This document shows positions 40,093-50,138 of a DNA stretch of 64,000 nucleotides, piece after piece. The DNA comes from Thauera butanivorans NBRC 103042. GTDB taxonomy: Bacteria; Pseudomonadota; Gammaproteobacteria; Burkholderiales; Rhodocyclaceae. The DNA is taken from positions 1 to 64,000 of the forward strand of contig NZ_BCUG01000011.1 in NCBI RefSeq assembly GCF_001591165.1, given 5' to 3'. The translations under genes and the position numbers were made by a program. The first letter of the stretch is position 1. Each line of letters begins with the position of its first letter. The notes beneath the pieces are model-generated. The model was not told where the DNA came from and did not search any database. It saw only the letters and a program-made list of their open reading frames with translations.

Positions 40093-43000
40093 CTACTGGC
40101 CTGCGCCCTTTGCGCGGCTGGCGAGGAATTCCCGCAGATAGCGGCCGGTGTGCGAGCCCTCCGTCGCCATCGCCGTTTCCGGCGGGCCTTCAGCCACCAC
40201 CCGGCCGCCGCCGTCGCCGCCTTCCGGGCCGAGATCGATCAGCCAGTCGGCTTCGGCCATCACGTCCAGATCGTGTTCGATCACCAGCACGGTATGGCCG
40301 GCATCGGCGAGGCGGTGCAACACGCGGATCAGCTTGTCGACGTCGGCCATGTGCAGGCCCACGGTCGGCTCGTCGAGTACGTACAGGCTGTGCTTGTCGG
40401 CCGGCAGCGGCACGCCGCCGGTGTCCTCGGCATCGCCGGGGCGGCGGCGCACCTTGGCCAGCTCGGTGACCAGCTTGATGCGCTGGGATTCGCCGCCGGA
40501 CAGCGTCGGGCTGGGCTGGCCCAGGGTCAGGTAGCCGAGGCCGACGTCCTGCAACAGTTGCAGCGGATGGGCGATGGTCGGATGGGCGGCGAAGAAATCG
40601 ACCGCTTCGTCCACCGGCATCGCCAGCACTTCGGCCACCGTCCGCTCCTTCCAGCGCACCGCTAGCGTCTCGGGGTTGAAGCGGGCGCCGCCGCAGCCCT
40701 CGCACGGCGTCTTCACGTCGGGCAGGAAGTTCATCTCGACCGTGGTCTGGCCGGCGCCGTCGCATACCGGGCAGCGGCCGGCGCCGGTGTTGAAGGAGAA
40801 GCGCGATGCGCTCCAGCCGCGCGTGCGGGCCTCGAAGGTGTCGGCGAACAGCTTGCGGATCGCGTCCCAGAAGCCGACGTAGGTCGCCGGGCAGGAACGC
40901 GGTGTCTTGCCGATCGGGGTCTGGTCGACTTCCAGCACGCGGCCGACCTGCTGCCAGCCGTGCATGGCCTTGCAGCCGACCAGCGGCTGATTCACTTCGG
41001 CCGGCTGGGCCTGGCCGCGGCGGCGGGCGCGGGTGGCTTCGGGATCGCCGAGGCGGGCGCGCAGGTTGGCGTGGATGACGTCGCGCGCCAGGCTGGACTT
41101 GCCCGAGCCGGACACGCCGGTGACCACGCTCAGGCGGGCGAGCGGAATGCGCACCGAGACGTCCTGCAGGTTGTGCAGCCTTGCACCTTCGACGCGGATC
41201 GAAGGATGATCCTTGAGCACCGGCCGGCGCGGCCGCAGCGGGTGCTGCAGCGGATGGCGAAAGCACTCGCCGGTCGCCGACGCGGGTGCGGCGAGCAGAT
41301 CGGCGATGCCGCCTTCGGCCACCACCTGGCCGCCGCGCACACCGGCGCCGGGGCCGAGGTCGATGACGTGGTCGGCGCGGCGGATGGTGTCCTCGTCGTG
41401 CTCGACCACCAGCAGCGTGTTGCCGCGGTCGCGCAGGGCTTCCAGGGTATCGAGCAGCAGGCGGTTGTCGCGCGGATGCAGGCCGATCGTCGGTTCGTCG
41501 AGGATGTAGCAGACGCCGCGCAGGTTGGAACCGAGCTGCGCCGCCAGCCGGATGCGCTGCGCCTCGCCGCCCGACAGCGTGGGCGCGGCGCGGTCGAGCG
41601 CGAGGTAGCCCAGGCCGACGTGCTGCAGGAAGGCCAGGCGGCCGCGGATTTCGGCGACGAGGTCGCGCGCGATGTCGGTTTCGCGCTCGTTCAGCGTCAG
41701 ATCGCCGAAGAAGACGGCAGCTTTATCCACCGGCCAGGCCGCGAGCTGGTGCAGGCCGAGCTCACGGAAGCGCACCGCCCGCGCCACCGGATTCAGCCGC
41801 GCGCCGTGGCAGGCCGGGCAGGGCTCGTCGCTGACGATGACGCCTTCGGCATCGCCGAGATCGAGCGCATCCGGGTCTTCGATGCGCGGCGCGGTCTTCA
41901 GCCCGGTGCCGAAGCACTTCGGACACCAGCCGTGCTTGGCGTTGTACGAGAACAGGCGCGGATCGGGCTCGGGGAAGCCGGTGCCGCAGCTCGGGCAGGC
42001 GCGCAGCGTGGAGAAGGTGATCGGTTCCGCGCCCAGCTTGCCGAGCGCGAGCACCTTGATCACGCCCTTGCCGATCTCCAGGGCCTGCCGGACGAACTCG
42101 CGCAGCGTGGCTTCGTGCTCCGGTTCGACCACCACCATGCCGGTGGGCAGCTCGATGTTGTGTTCCTTGTAGCGGTCGAGCCGCGGCCACTTCGCCGTCG
42201 GCAGGTATTCGCCATCGACGCGCAGCTGCGTGTGGCCCTTGCTGCGCGCCCATTTGGCGAGGTCGGTGTACAAGCCCTTGCGATTGACCACCAGCGGCGC
42301 CAGCACTTCGACCGAAGCGCCGCGCAACTCGCGCTGGATCTGCGCGACGATGGCCTCGAAGCTCTGCGGCGTCACCGGCACATTGCAGTCCGGGCAGAAC
42401 TGGGTGCCCAGCTTCACGTACATCAGGCGCAGGAAGGGGTGGATCTCGGTCAGCGTCGCCACCGTGCTCTTGCGCCCGCCGCGGCTGGTGCGCTGCTCGA
42501 TCGCCACCGTCGGCGGAATGCCGAACAGGCCATCGACATCGGGCCGGCTCGCCGGCTGCACGAACTGGCGCGCATAGGCGTTGAGCGATTCCAGGTAGCG
42601 GCGCTGGCCTTCGCCGAAGACGATGTCGAAGGCCAGCGTCGATTTGCCCGAGCCCGACAAGCCGGTGATGACGCTGAAGCGGTCGCGCGGAATGCTCAGG
42701 CTGACGTTCTTCAGGTTGTGTTCGCGCGCATGGCGGATCTCGATCGCCGGCGCCGCGATCGCGCGGTAGCGCACCGCCGGTTCGGCAGCCAGCAGCGCCT
42801 TACCGGAAGCCTGGCCGGCCGCTTCGCTGCGCGTGCGCTCGAGCGCTTCAGCGTATTCGCGCAACGCAGCGCCGGTATGGGAGGTTTCGTGGCCACGCAC
42901 CACGTTCGGCGGGCCTTCGGCCACGATCATGCCGCCGCCCTCGCCACCTTCGGGGCCGAGGTCGATGATCCAGTCAGCGGCAGCGATCACGTCCAGGTTG

Positions 43001-45786
43001 TGCTCGATGACGATCAGCGAATGGCCGGCCTGCAACAGCTTGTCGAAGGCGCCTAGCAGCTTGGCGACATCCTCGAAATGCAGGCCGGTGGTGGGTTCGT
43101 CGAACAGGAAGAGCAGGCCGGGTTCGGTTCCGGGTCTGGCGCTGTCCCCTGTTTTTTCCCCAAAGTTATCCACAGGCCTGGCTTTGCGTACAGTCTTCTT
43201 CTGCGCCGCCCCGGCAAGATGGCCGGCGAGCTTCAGGCGCTGGGCTTCGCCGCCGGACAGCGTCGGCACCGGCTGGCCGAGGCACAGGTAGTCGAGGCCG
43301 ACGTCGGCCAGCGGCGCCAGCGCGGCGAGCGCCTTGGGATGCTCGCGGAAGACGTCCAACGCCTCATGCACGGTGAGTTCGAGCACGTCCGCGACCGACA
43401 GGCCATTCCATTTCAATTCAAGCACTTCCGGCCGGTATCGCTTGCCATCGCAGTCCGGGCAGCGCAGCCAGACGTCGGACAGGAACTGCATTTCGACGTG
43501 CTCGAAACCCGAACCGGTACAGGTCGGGCAGCGGCCGTGGCCAGCATTGAAGCTGAAGGTTCCCGGGGTGTAGCCGCGCTGCCTGGCCTCCGGCAGGGTG
43601 GCGAACAAGGCCCGGATGGGGTCCCAGGCGCCGACGTAGCTGACCGGGTTGGAGCGCGAGCTCTTGCCGATCGGCGACTGGTCGACCATGACCACGCCGC
43701 GCAAGTTATCCACATTTTCCAGGCGATCGAAATCGCCCGGCGCTTCGCTGATCGACTCGCCGAAATGCTTGGCCAGCGCCGGGTACAGCACATCCTGGAT
43801 CAGCGTGGATTTGCCCGAGCCGGACACGCCGGTCAGGCAGCTCAGCCGGCCTAGCGGGAAGGCGACGTCGATGTTGCGCAGGTTGTGCTGCCGGGCGCCC
43901 ATCAGCTTCAGCCGCGGCGTGGCGGCATCGACAGGACGCGGCGGGCGGTCGATGTCGATGCGCTTGCGGCCGGCCAGCCAGGGGCCGGTCACCGAACCGG
44001 GATCGGCGGCGATCTCGGCCGGCGTGCCGCGCGCGACGATGTTGCCGCCGCGTTCGCCGGGGCCGGGACCGATCTCGAGCAGTTCGTCGGCAGCGACCAT
44101 CACCTGCGGGTCGTGCTCCACCACCACCAGCGTGTTGCCGGCATCGCGCAGGCGCGTCATCACGCCGAGGATGCGGCCGATGTCGCGCGGGTGCAGGCCG
44201 ATCGACGGCTCGTCGAGCACGAACAGGGTATTGACCAGCGAGGTGCCGAGCGCGGTCGTCAGGTTGATGCGCTGCACCTCGCCGCCCGACAGCGTGCGCG
44301 ACTGGCGGTCCAGCGTCAGGTAGCCCAGACCGACGTCGGCAAGATAGTCCATCCGGCTGCGGATCTCGCCCAGCACCAGTTCGGTGGCCTCGTCGGCGGC
44401 GCCGGGCAGGCCGAGCGCCGCCACCGCGTCGCGCACGCGATCGACCGGCAGCGCCATCAACTCGTGGATCGCCAACCCGCGCGCATCGCCGGCGCCTTCG
44501 ACCTTGACCGGCAGGCGCCACAGCAAGGCATCCGGCTTCAGCCGCGCGCCGTGGCAGGCCGGGCATTCCGTGTAGCTGCGGTAACGCGACAGCAGCACGC
44601 GGATGTGCATCTTGTAGGCCTTGCTCTCCAGCCAGTCGAAGAAGTGACGCACGCCGTACCACAGGCGCGGCCAGGAGCTGTCCCAGCTCTTCCACTTCGG
44701 ATCGCCTTCGAACAGCCACTGGCGATGCTCGGGCGGCAGGTCGCGCACCGGGATGTTCATCGCCACGCCGTACTTCTTCGCCATCTTCGCCAGGTCGTCC
44801 TGGCATTCGCGGAAGCTTTCGGTCTGCCAGGGCTTGACCGCGCCCTCGGCAAGCGTCTTCGACTCATCCGGCACCACCAGGCTGTAATCGACACCGATCA
44901 CGCGGCCGAAGCCGCGGCAGGTCTCGCAGGCGCCGATCGGCGAATTGAACGAGAACAGGCCGGGGGTGGCCTCGGCATAGTGGATGTCGCATTCGGCGCA
45001 GTGCAGGCCGGAGGAGTAGCGCCATACGGCCTCGCCGTCCGCCGAAGCGGAATCCGGCTTCACGCCCTCGCCCGAGGCATGAACCGACATGCGGCCATTG
45101 CCGCGCAGCAGCGCGGTTTCCAGCGCTTCGGCCAGACGGGCTTCATCGGCGTTCGAGGCACGGAAGCGATCCTGCACCACCATCAGCATGTCGCCCTCGC
45201 CGCCCTTGCCGGCGATGCGTTGCTGGATGCGGGTGTAGCCCTGCGCATTGAGCAGGCCGGCGACTTCTTCCTCGCTGAAGTTGGCCGGCACCGGCACCGG
45301 GAAGCACACCACCAGGCGCGGATCACCCTCTGCCTCGGCGCGCGCCCTGAGGTCGGCGGCGATGCTGGCGGCCGAATCGCGCCGCACCGGCTTGCCGCAG
45401 CAACGGCAGTGCAGATGCGCCGCGCGCGCGTACAGCAGCTTGAAGTGGTCGGCCAGCTCGGTCATGGTGCCGACCGTCGAGCGCGAGGTGCGCACCGGGT
45501 TGGTCTGGTCGATCGCGATCGCCGGCGGCACGCCTTCGATGCGGTCGACCTGCGGCTTGTCCATGCGGTCGAGGAACTGGCGCGCGTAGGGCGAGAAGGT
45601 CTCGACATAGCGGCGCTGGCCCTCGGCGTACAAGGTGTCGAACACCAGCGAGGATTTGCCCGAGCCGGACACGCCGGTAACGACGGTCAGGCGGTTCAGC
45701 GGCAGGTCGAGCGAGAGGTTGCGCAGGTTGTTCTGGCGCGCGCCGCGGATGCGGATGGCGGCGGGATCGTGGTCGGCGGCGGACAT
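40093..45786 (-). CDS. Tandem-duplicated UvrA-like excinuclease ABC protein
   Basis: Protein of 1,897 residues, twice the ~940 of canonical UvrA. It contains four ABC ATPase modules: Walker A motifs near residues 38, 657, 1042 and 1560 ([36 protein letters not shown]), each with its signature (LSGGEVQR ~497, LSGGEAQR ~840, LSGGEAQR ~1402, LSGGESQR ~1760). UvrA-type zinc motifs are also visible ([56 protein letters not shown]). Each half reads as a complete UvrA, so it may act as a covalent dimer on damaged DNA. Such long UvrA paralogues are known in some proteobacteria beside a normal uvrA. A low-GC linker is inserted between signature and Walker B of the second module. Start 45786 or the in-frame ATG at 45816; neither has a strong ribosome site. 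Confidence 0.93.
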   Translation of the reverse strand: MSAADHDPAAIRIRGARQNNLRNLSLDLPLNRLTVVTGVSGSGKSSLVFDTLYAEGQRRYVETFSPYARQFLDRMDKPQVDRIEGVPPAIAIDQTNPVRTSRSTVGTMTELADHFKLLYARAAHLHCRCCGKPVRRDSAASIAADLRARAEAEGDPRLVVCFPVPVPANFSEEEVAGLLNAQGYTRIQQRIAGKGGEGDMLMVVQDRFRASNADEARLAEALETALLRGNGRMSVHASGEGVKPDSASADGEAVWRYSSGLHCAECDIHYAEATPGLFSFNSPIGACETCRGFGRVIGVDYSLVVPDESKTLAEGAVKPWQTESFRECQDDLAKMAKKYGVAMNIPVRDLPPEHRQWLFEGDPKWKSWDSSWPRLWYGVRHFFDWLESKAYKMHIRVLLSRYRSYTECPACHGARLKPDALLWRLPVKVEGAGDARGLAIHELMALPVDRVRDAVAALGLPGAADEATELVLGEIRSRMDYLADVGLGYLTLDRQSRTLSGGEVQRINLTTALGTSLVNTLFVLDEPSIGLHPRDIGRILGVMTRLRDAGNTLVVVEHDPQVMVAADELLEIGPGPGERGGNIVARGTPAEIAADPGSVTGPWLAGRKRIDIDRPPRPVDAATPRLKLMGARQHNLRNIDVAFPLGRLSCLTGVSGSGKSTLIQDVLYPALAKHFGESISEAPGDFDRLENVDNLRGVVMVDQSPIGKSSRSNPVSYVGAWDPIRALFATLPEARQRGYTPGTFSFNAGHGRCPTCTGSGFEHVEMQFLSDVWLRCPDCDGKRYRPEVLELKWNGLSVADVLELTVHEALDVFREHPKALAALAPLADVGLDYLCLGQPVPTLSGGEAQRLKLAGHLAGAAQKKTVRKARPVDNFGEKTGDSARPGTEPGLLFLFDEPTTGLHFEDVAKLLGAFDKLLQAGHSLIVIEHNLDVIAAADWIIDLGPEGGEGGGMIVAEGPPNVVRGHETSHTGAALREYAEALERTRSEAAGQASGKALLAAEPAVRYRAIAAPAIEIRHAREHNLKNVSLSIPRDRFSVITGLSGSGKSTLAFDIVFGEGQRRYLESLNAYARQFVQPASRPDVDGLFGIPPTVAIEQRTSRGGRKSTVATLTEIHPFLRLMYVKLGTQFCPDCNVPVTPQSFEAIVAQIQRELRGASVEVLAPLVVNRKGLYTDLAKWARSKGHTQLRVDGEYLPTAKWPRLDRYKEHNIELPTGMVVVEPEHEATLREFVRQALEIGKGVIKVLALGKLGAEPITFSTLRACPSCGTGFPEPDPRLFSYNAKHGWCPKCFGTGLKTAPRIEDPDALDLGDAEGVIVSDEPCPACHGARLNPVARAVRFRELGLHQLAAWPVDKAAVFFGDLTLNERETDIARDLVAEIRGRLAFLQHVGLGYLALDRAAPTLSGGEAQRIRLAAQLGSNLRGVCYILDEPTIGLHPRDNRLLLDTLEALRDRGNTLLVVEHDEDTIRRADHVIDLGPGAGVRGGQVVAEGGIADLLAAPASATGECFRHPLQHPLRPRRPVLKDHPSIRVEGARLHNLQDVSVRIPLARLSVVTGVSGSGKSSLARDVIHANLRARLGDPEATRARRRGQAQPAEVNQPLVGCKAMHGWQQVGRVLEVDQTPIGKTPRSCPATYVGFWDAIRKLFADTFEARTRGWSASRFSFNTGAGRCPVCDGAGQTTVEMNFLPDVKTPCEGCGGARFNPETLAVRWKERTVAEVLAMPVDEAVDFFAAHPTIAHPLQLLQDVGLGYLTLGQPSPTLSGGESQRIKLVTELAKVRRRPGDAEDTGGVPLPADKHSLYVLDEPTVGLHMADVDKLIRVLHRLADAGHTVLVIEHDLDVMAEADWLIDLGPEGGDGGGRVVAEGPPETAMATEGSHTGRYLREFLASRAKGAGQ
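43166..43174 (+). promoter_or_regulatory. Perfect DnaA box inside the UvrA-like gene
   Basis: TTATCCACA exactly, located in a T-rich stretch (from GTCCCCTGTTTTTTCCCC) that encodes the linker of the second ABC module. It reads as Val-Asp-Asn codons on the coding strand, so it may be coincidental. Confidence 0.35.
43706..43714 (+). promoter_or_regulatory. Perfect DnaA box inside the UvrA-like gene
   Basis: A second exact TTATCCACA 540 bases from the previous one and in the same orientation. It also reads as Val-Asp-Asn codons (protein NVDNLRG). Confidence 0.35.
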
Positions 45787-45943
45787 GGCTCGCGGGAAAG
45801 TCGCACAAGGCGACATTCTAAGGCTTGGCCCGCGCCGGACCGAATCCCTTACCAGCCGCGGGCCAGCAGTGAAGCTGCGAGACCGCTAAACTGCACTGCG
45901 AAGGCCCCGCTGCATAAAAAAAACGATCGACAGGAGACGGGCG

Positions 45944-47626
45944 ATGGACGAATCCGCCGCCGCACCGAGGGTGTCCCAATTCCGCCTGGCCCTGCTGTGG
46001 CCGCTGCGCCTGTTGCCGGCGCCCGGCATGGCGGAAGCGCAGCTGCGACCCTGGGAGGTGCTGCGCGACATGGGCGAAGCCTCGCCGTGGCGCGAAGTGG
46101 AGCACGACATCGAGCGCGAAGGCGGCTTTTTCGAGGAACGCCACTACAGCGAGTTCGTCACCTTCCTGCCCTACGTGCAGCAGTTCCTGTACGGCGAAGG
46201 CCGCTCGGCGGCTGGCGGCGAACCCGGCGCAGGCGCGCCGATGCGGGTCTTCAAGCGCCGCGACGTGACCAGGATGCGCCTCGCCGCGCACGAACACGAC
46301 GAACCGGTGACGCTGGACGTCGTGCATGTGCATCTGTATTTCTTCTTCGACGTCGATGTGGTGATCCTCAACGTCGAGGTCAAGGGCGAGGACATGCCGC
46401 TGCCGCAGGTGCAGGACCTGATGTACCGCATCGGCCGCGCTTATCCGTCGGGCTGGGACGAGCACGGCAAGGCGCTGCACGGCCTGGCGCAATCCGAATG
46501 GCTGGCCGCCGACGGCACGGTGCTGGCACGCTCCGACGCCCACGACAAGCAGGCTTTCCTGACCCACGTCAGCCGCCACCGCTCGCCGCGCATCGCGGCG
46601 AACTGGGCTTTCCTGATGCGTCCGCTGGTCAGCGCCCATGCCGACGAGGAAGGCGCGCTACGCTACCGCCAGATCGAATACCACCGCATGCCGCTGGCCG
46701 CCTATCTGGCACTCGACGATCCGAGTGCGCTGACACGCAACGACTTCATCCGCCTCGGTCTGGTGACCGGCGCCGGGCCGCACAAGCCTTCAACCGCATC
46801 CGCCACCGATGGTGACGCTGCCGCGCCGCCCTATGCCGAACTCCATCTCGCGGACTTCGAGCGCCGCTACTGCTACGACCGCTTCTGGAGCGCCGGCGGC
46901 GCCGCGCCCCATACCCGCTACCTGTGCAGCGGCCATGCGCTGATCGTGGTGGGCGATGCCCGCTCGGCCTTCTTCACCGACCGCCAGCGCGGCGTGCTGG
47001 CACAGTTCCGCCACCAGCATTTCCTGCTGTTCCTGATCGCCCACTTCCAGAAAGCGGCCTTGCTGACCTTCTCCGAATGCCTGGTGGAAGCCCTGAAGCC
47101 GCTGCGGGTCAGCGACCCGGCGAGCGTGCGCCGCTTCAAGCGCGCGATCCGCGCCAGCTTCGAGCGCTTCCTGCGTTTCACGCACCGCTACTGGTTCCAC
47201 GACATCGCCGAGCAGGCGCAGACGCGCGCGCTGTTCCGCATGACCACCGAGCACCTGCAGACCGATTCGCTGTACGCCGAAGTCAAGGAGCGCACCGCCG
47301 ACATGAACAGCTACCTCGACGCCGACGGCCTGCGCCGCCAGGCCAACACGGTGGTGCGATTGACGGTGGTGACGATCTTCGGCCTGATCGGCTCGATGAC
47401 CACCGGCTTTCTCGGCATGAACCTGCTGGCGGAAGCGAATTCGCCGCTGTCCCGGCGGCTGCTCTTTTTCGTAGTGACTGTCGCCGTCTTCGGTGGGCTG
47501 ACGATCTACACGATGGTGAAATCGAAGCGCCTGTCGGATTTCCTCGATGCAGTGTCGGACGAACGCTTGTCGGCCTGGAACAAGTTCAAGGCCTTCACCG
47601 CGGTATGGCGGCCTGGGCGCGAGTGA
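45944..47626 (+). CDS. CorA-superfamily membrane protein with long N-terminal domain
   Basis: Protein of 560 residues. The C-terminal two transmembrane segments (residues ~470-495 and ~505-530) are joined by the short periplasmic loop carrying the CorA signature GMN (Gly491-Met492-Asn493 in TTGFLGMNLLAEAN), and the preceding long helix region (residues ~380-465) fits CorA's stalk helix. The N-terminal ~370 residues are much longer than in typical Mg2+/Co2+ transporters (CorA ~320 residues in total). They contain YVQQFLYG, DVVHVHLYFFFDVDVVILNV and other mixed alpha/beta stretches. A pentameric divalent-cation channel in the inner membrane is likely; ion unknown. AGGAG precedes the ATG. Divergent from the UvrA-like gene. 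Confidence 0.8.
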   Translation: MDESAAAPRVSQFRLALLWPLRLLPAPGMAEAQLRPWEVLRDMGEASPWREVEHDIEREGGFFEERHYSEFVTFLPYVQQFLYGEGRSAAGGEPGAGAPMRVFKRRDVTRMRLAAHEHDEPVTLDVVHVHLYFFFDVDVVILNVEVKGEDMPLPQVQDLMYRIGRAYPSGWDEHGKALHGLAQSEWLAADGTVLARSDAHDKQAFLTHVSRHRSPRIAANWAFLMRPLVSAHADEEGALRYRQIEYHRMPLAAYLALDDPSALTRNDFIRLGLVTGAGPHKPSTASATDGDAAAPPYAELHLADFERRYCYDRFWSAGGAAPHTRYLCSGHALIVVGDARSAFFTDRQRGVLAQFRHQHFLLFLIAHFQKAALLTFSECLVEALKPLRVSDPASVRRFKRAIRASFERFLRFTHRYWFHDIAEQAQTRALFRMTTEHLQTDSLYAEVKERTADMNSYLDADGLRRQANTVVRLTVVTIFGLIGSMTTGFLGMNLLAEANSPLSRRLLFFVVTVAVFGGLTIYTMVKSKRLSDFLDAVSDERLSAWNKFKAFTAVWRPGRE

Positions 47627-47699
47627 AGCGGAAAAATCTTCACGACTTCGAACGCACCGATCATCATCTGGCCCATTGTCTCGACTGCCATTCGACAAA

Positions 47700-47900
47700 C
47701 TCGGAAGGTCGCAATCCATCCCCTTCCTTGCGCCACCAGTTCGTTGATCCAGCGCTGACCGGTGCGACGGGCAAGCTTGGGACGCCGTTCCAGGAGGGCG
47801 GTGATCGAGATGCCGTCAGGGGCGGCGCGGATGAGTCCGATGAGTTCGTCGACGGATGACACGCGGGCAGGTGGCGCGATTATGGCGCGATTGATCAACT
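47700..47900 (-). pseudogene. Winged-helix gene remnant
   Basis: In the 387-base gap between the CorA-like gene and efp, the minus strand reads a protein-like segment, SVDELIGLIRAAPDGISITA then RRTGQRWINELVAQGR. This looks like a winged-helix DNA-binding domain with an HTH, but it has no good start codon, and its reading frame then runs antisense into the 3' end of the CorA-like gene with no domain character. I read it as the surviving piece of a truncated regulator. It could instead be a short functional gene with a GTG start at 47934. Confidence 0.35.
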
Positions 47901-47965
47901 GCCCGGGGCTGGCTCCGCCATCGCCTGCGGGCACATGACGTAACGCGCCCTGGCAGAGCGCGTAA

Positions 47966-47996
47966 ACGACAAAAAGCCCCGCAGGGCCTTTCGTCG
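47966..47996 (-). terminator. Terminator of efp
   Basis: On the minus strand, AAAGGCCC-TGC-GGGGCTTTTT: an imperfect stem with one mismatch and a five-T tail, about 20 bases past the efp stop codon. Confidence 0.75.
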
Positions 47997-48013
47997 TACC
48001 TTGAAGCGCGGAA

Positions 48014-48571
48014 TTACTTGACGCGGTTCTTGTACTCGTCGGTACGGGTGTCGATTTCGATCTTGTCGCCGATCTCGACGAAGGCCGGAACCGGCAGCTC
48101 GAAACCGGTGCCGATACGGGCCGGCTTCATGACCTTGCCCGAGGTGTCGCCCTTGACGGCCGGCTCGGTATAGACCACTTCGCGCACGACGCTGTTGGGC
48201 AGTTCGACCGAGATCGCCTTGCCGTTGTAGAACACGACTTCGCACTGCAGGCCGTCTTCGAGGTACTTCAGCGCGTCGGTCATGTTCTCGGCTTCGACTT
48301 CGTACTGCTCGTAGTCGGCGTCCATGAACACGTACATCGGATCGGCGAAGTAGGAGTAGGTGACTTCCTTGCGGTCGAGCACCACGACTTCGAACTTGTC
48401 GTCGGCCTTGTAAACCGACTCGGACGGCGCGCCGGTGAGCAGGTTCTTGAGCTTCATCTTCACGACCGCGGCATTGCGGCCGGACTTGTTGTATTCGGTC
48501 TTCTGCACCACCAGCGGGTCGCTGCCGACCATGATGACGTTGCCCGAGCGGAGTTCCTGAGCGGTTTTCAT
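48014..48571 (-). CDS. efp: Elongation factor P
   Basis: Protein of 185 residues, three beta-barrel domains, relieving ribosome stalling at polyproline. The modification loop reads [14 protein letters not shown] with arginine at position 32, the residue rhamnosylated by EarP; the Lys34 of EpmA-type factors is absent. The C-terminal domain with [18 protein letters not shown] is intact. The earP gene lies directly upstream on the same strand, so enzyme and target are together. A 7-bp dyad (48592-48611) sits between earP and efp and may shape expression of the pair. Ends at a terminator. Confidence 0.97.
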   Translation of the reverse strand: MKTAQELRSGNVIMVGSDPLVVQKTEYNKSGRNAAVVKMKLKNLLTGAPSESVYKADDKFEVVVLDRKEVTYSYFADPMYVFMDADYEQYEVEAENMTDALKYLEDGLQCEVVFYNGKAISVELPNSVVREVVYTEPAVKGDTSGKVMKPARIGTGFELPVPAFVEIGDKIEIDTRTDEYKNRVK

Positions 48572-48638
48572 GCTGTATCCTGATTGAGTCGATGCGGCGC
48601 AGCTGCCGCATGTCCTTGAAAAATCTAGCCGCGGGATT

Positions 48639-49814
48639 CTAACCCGCCGACGCCCTGCTGTGCGAGCAGAATTCCACCAGGCGCGTCGCCAGGTCCGGTT
48701 GTGCGGCGTGCGAAACGCTCCATTCGGCCGCATGGCGGCCCAGCGCCGGCAGTACGGCGGCGAATGCCGGCCAGGCCGCAGCCGGATCTCCACGGCCGTT
48801 CCAGGCCCGCCAGAAAGCGCTCAGTGCAGTCTTCTCCGGCACCGGCAGGCCGGCGGTGTAGCGCGCGATGAAGGCTTCGAGCTTGTCGAAGTGGGCCTCG
48901 TCCTGCTGCGGATAGATGTGCCAGGCGAAAGGCCGGCCGGCCCACTGGGCGCGGACGAAGGAGTCCTCGCCGCGGACGAAGTTCAGATCGCAGGCCCACA
49001 GCAGTTCGTCGTAGCCATCCTGGTCGGTGAAGGGCAGCACATGCAGCTCCAGCGCCCCGTTGCGCACGGCATCGCCCACGCCGAGCCCGCCGCGTCCGAA
49101 GGCGCGCGCCACGTCCGCCAGCACCCGCCCTTCGGGAACGAACAGATGCATCCGCCGCGGGCCCTGCATCCAGGCCTGCAGCAGAGCAGGCAGGAAAGGC
49201 TGTTCGTAGGCGAACAAGGACACGCATGTTTCGTCCGTCCCGAGCCGCACACCTCTGCGCGCAAGCCATTCCCCACGTCCGCGCCGGTCGCCCAGGAAGG
49301 CGTCGCGGCGCGCCAGCAGCCCCGGCTCGCGCAGCAGGCCCCCCGTTCCACCGCCGAGCCCCGGAAAGAAGAAATGCTTGGTCAGCGGCAGACGCGGATG
49401 CGGCGAAGCCATGCCGTGGCAGCCCGCCACCCAATCCTCGGCCGACAGATATTCGAGGTTGATCCACACCGGCGCCGGCTGCCGCCGCGCCATGGCCTGC
49501 AGATGCGTTTCCGGAATCTCGCAGGCGAAGGCCTCGATGACGACAGCGGCCGGTTCGACTGCAGGAAAGGGCTCGGCCCACTGCCGCAGTTCCACGCCTG
49601 CAATGACGCCACCCGCGACCGGATCGATGCCTCCGGCTGCCGGACAGATGCGCAGCAGCACCGCCCAGTCATCCACCCACAGGCGGACGCCCGCACCCGT
49701 GCGCGCGGCCAGATCGCGCGCCAGCCGCCAGCACACGCCGATATCCCCAAAATTATCCACAACCAGGCAGAAGATCTCCCATGCGGGCGTAGACGTTGAG
49801 CTGGTGGAAGTCAT
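48639..49814 (-). CDS. earP: EF-P arginine rhamnosyltransferase EarP
   Basis: Protein of 391 residues, GT-B fold glycosyltransferase (DUF2331) that moves rhamnose from dTDP-rhamnose to Arg32 of EF-P. The N-terminus [20 protein letters not shown] contains the catalytic Asp of the conserved [11 protein letters not shown] motif (near residue 20). The C-terminal nucleotide-sugar site includes [20 protein letters not shown] and [11 protein letters not shown]. It starts at the ATG at 49814. A perfect DnaA box (49753-49761) falls inside the codons for VDN of this motif, so it is coding-constrained. Upstream is an AT-rich regulatory island. Confidence 0.94.
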   Translation of the reverse strand: MTSTSSTSTPAWEIFCLVVDNFGDIGVCWRLARDLAARTGAGVRLWVDDWAVLLRICPAAGGIDPVAGGVIAGVELRQWAEPFPAVEPAAVVIEAFACEIPETHLQAMARRQPAPVWINLEYLSAEDWVAGCHGMASPHPRLPLTKHFFFPGLGGGTGGLLREPGLLARRDAFLGDRRGRGEWLARRGVRLGTDETCVSLFAYEQPFLPALLQAWMQGPRRMHLFVPEGRVLADVARAFGRGGLGVGDAVRNGALELHVLPFTDQDGYDELLWACDLNFVRGEDSFVRAQWAGRPFAWHIYPQQDEAHFDKLEAFIARYTAGLPVPEKTALSAFWRAWNGRGDPAAAWPAFAAVLPALGRHAAEWSVSHAAQPDLATRLVEFCSHSRASAG

Positions 49815-50138
49815 CGATGTGGATATCTCTGCGTAAAAAGGGCGGAAAGCTTGTGAACAAAGGCGAAAAAACGGCCACACGCAAAAACCATGGACAATCT
49901 GCACACAGCTATCGCCTGTCCTTGTCCCCTCAGTTTTCCAGTGCTGGAAGCATTAGCTGCAAAGAGCTTTGGAGGCTTATCCACAGTTTTCGCCCTGCTG
50001 TTTACATCTTTATCTTTTAAATTAAAAGAAAAACAGAACAAACAAACCTCGGTCTTTTTCACTCACACTTGGCCAAGCAGAGATCCAGACCAAGTACGTT
50101 GAATGGTTTGCGTCGGACACTCACAGGGAGAAGCGGCC
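49815..50138. other. AT-rich intergenic island with DnaA boxes
   Basis: About 320 bases between divergent earP and the lipoprotein gene, with no gene. It contains a perfect DnaA box (TTATCCACA, 49977-49985), two one-mismatch boxes (49818-49826 and 49852-49860), a perfect AT palindrome TCTTTTAA-A-TTAAAAGA (50013-50029) and A-rich runs to 50045. Together with the box in earP this makes four sites in about 230 bases beside an easily melted segment. It also must carry the earP and lipoprotein promoters. The arrangement resembles replication-origin or DnaA-titration DNA, but dnaA/dnaN/gyrB place the main origin beyond the right edge. Confidence 0.55.

Noticed and set aside
40960-46815. Long plus-strand frames opposite the UvrA-like gene (for example 40960-43056 and 43885-46815)
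   Set aside because: Antisense shadows of a GC-rich coding strand. The minus strand has four ABC modules with intact motifs.
49815-50138. This island as the main chromosomal origin
   Set aside because: gyrB at the right edge, transcribed leftward, implies dnaN and dnaA just beyond it, so oriC is expected about 15 kb away from here. The island may still bind DnaA.
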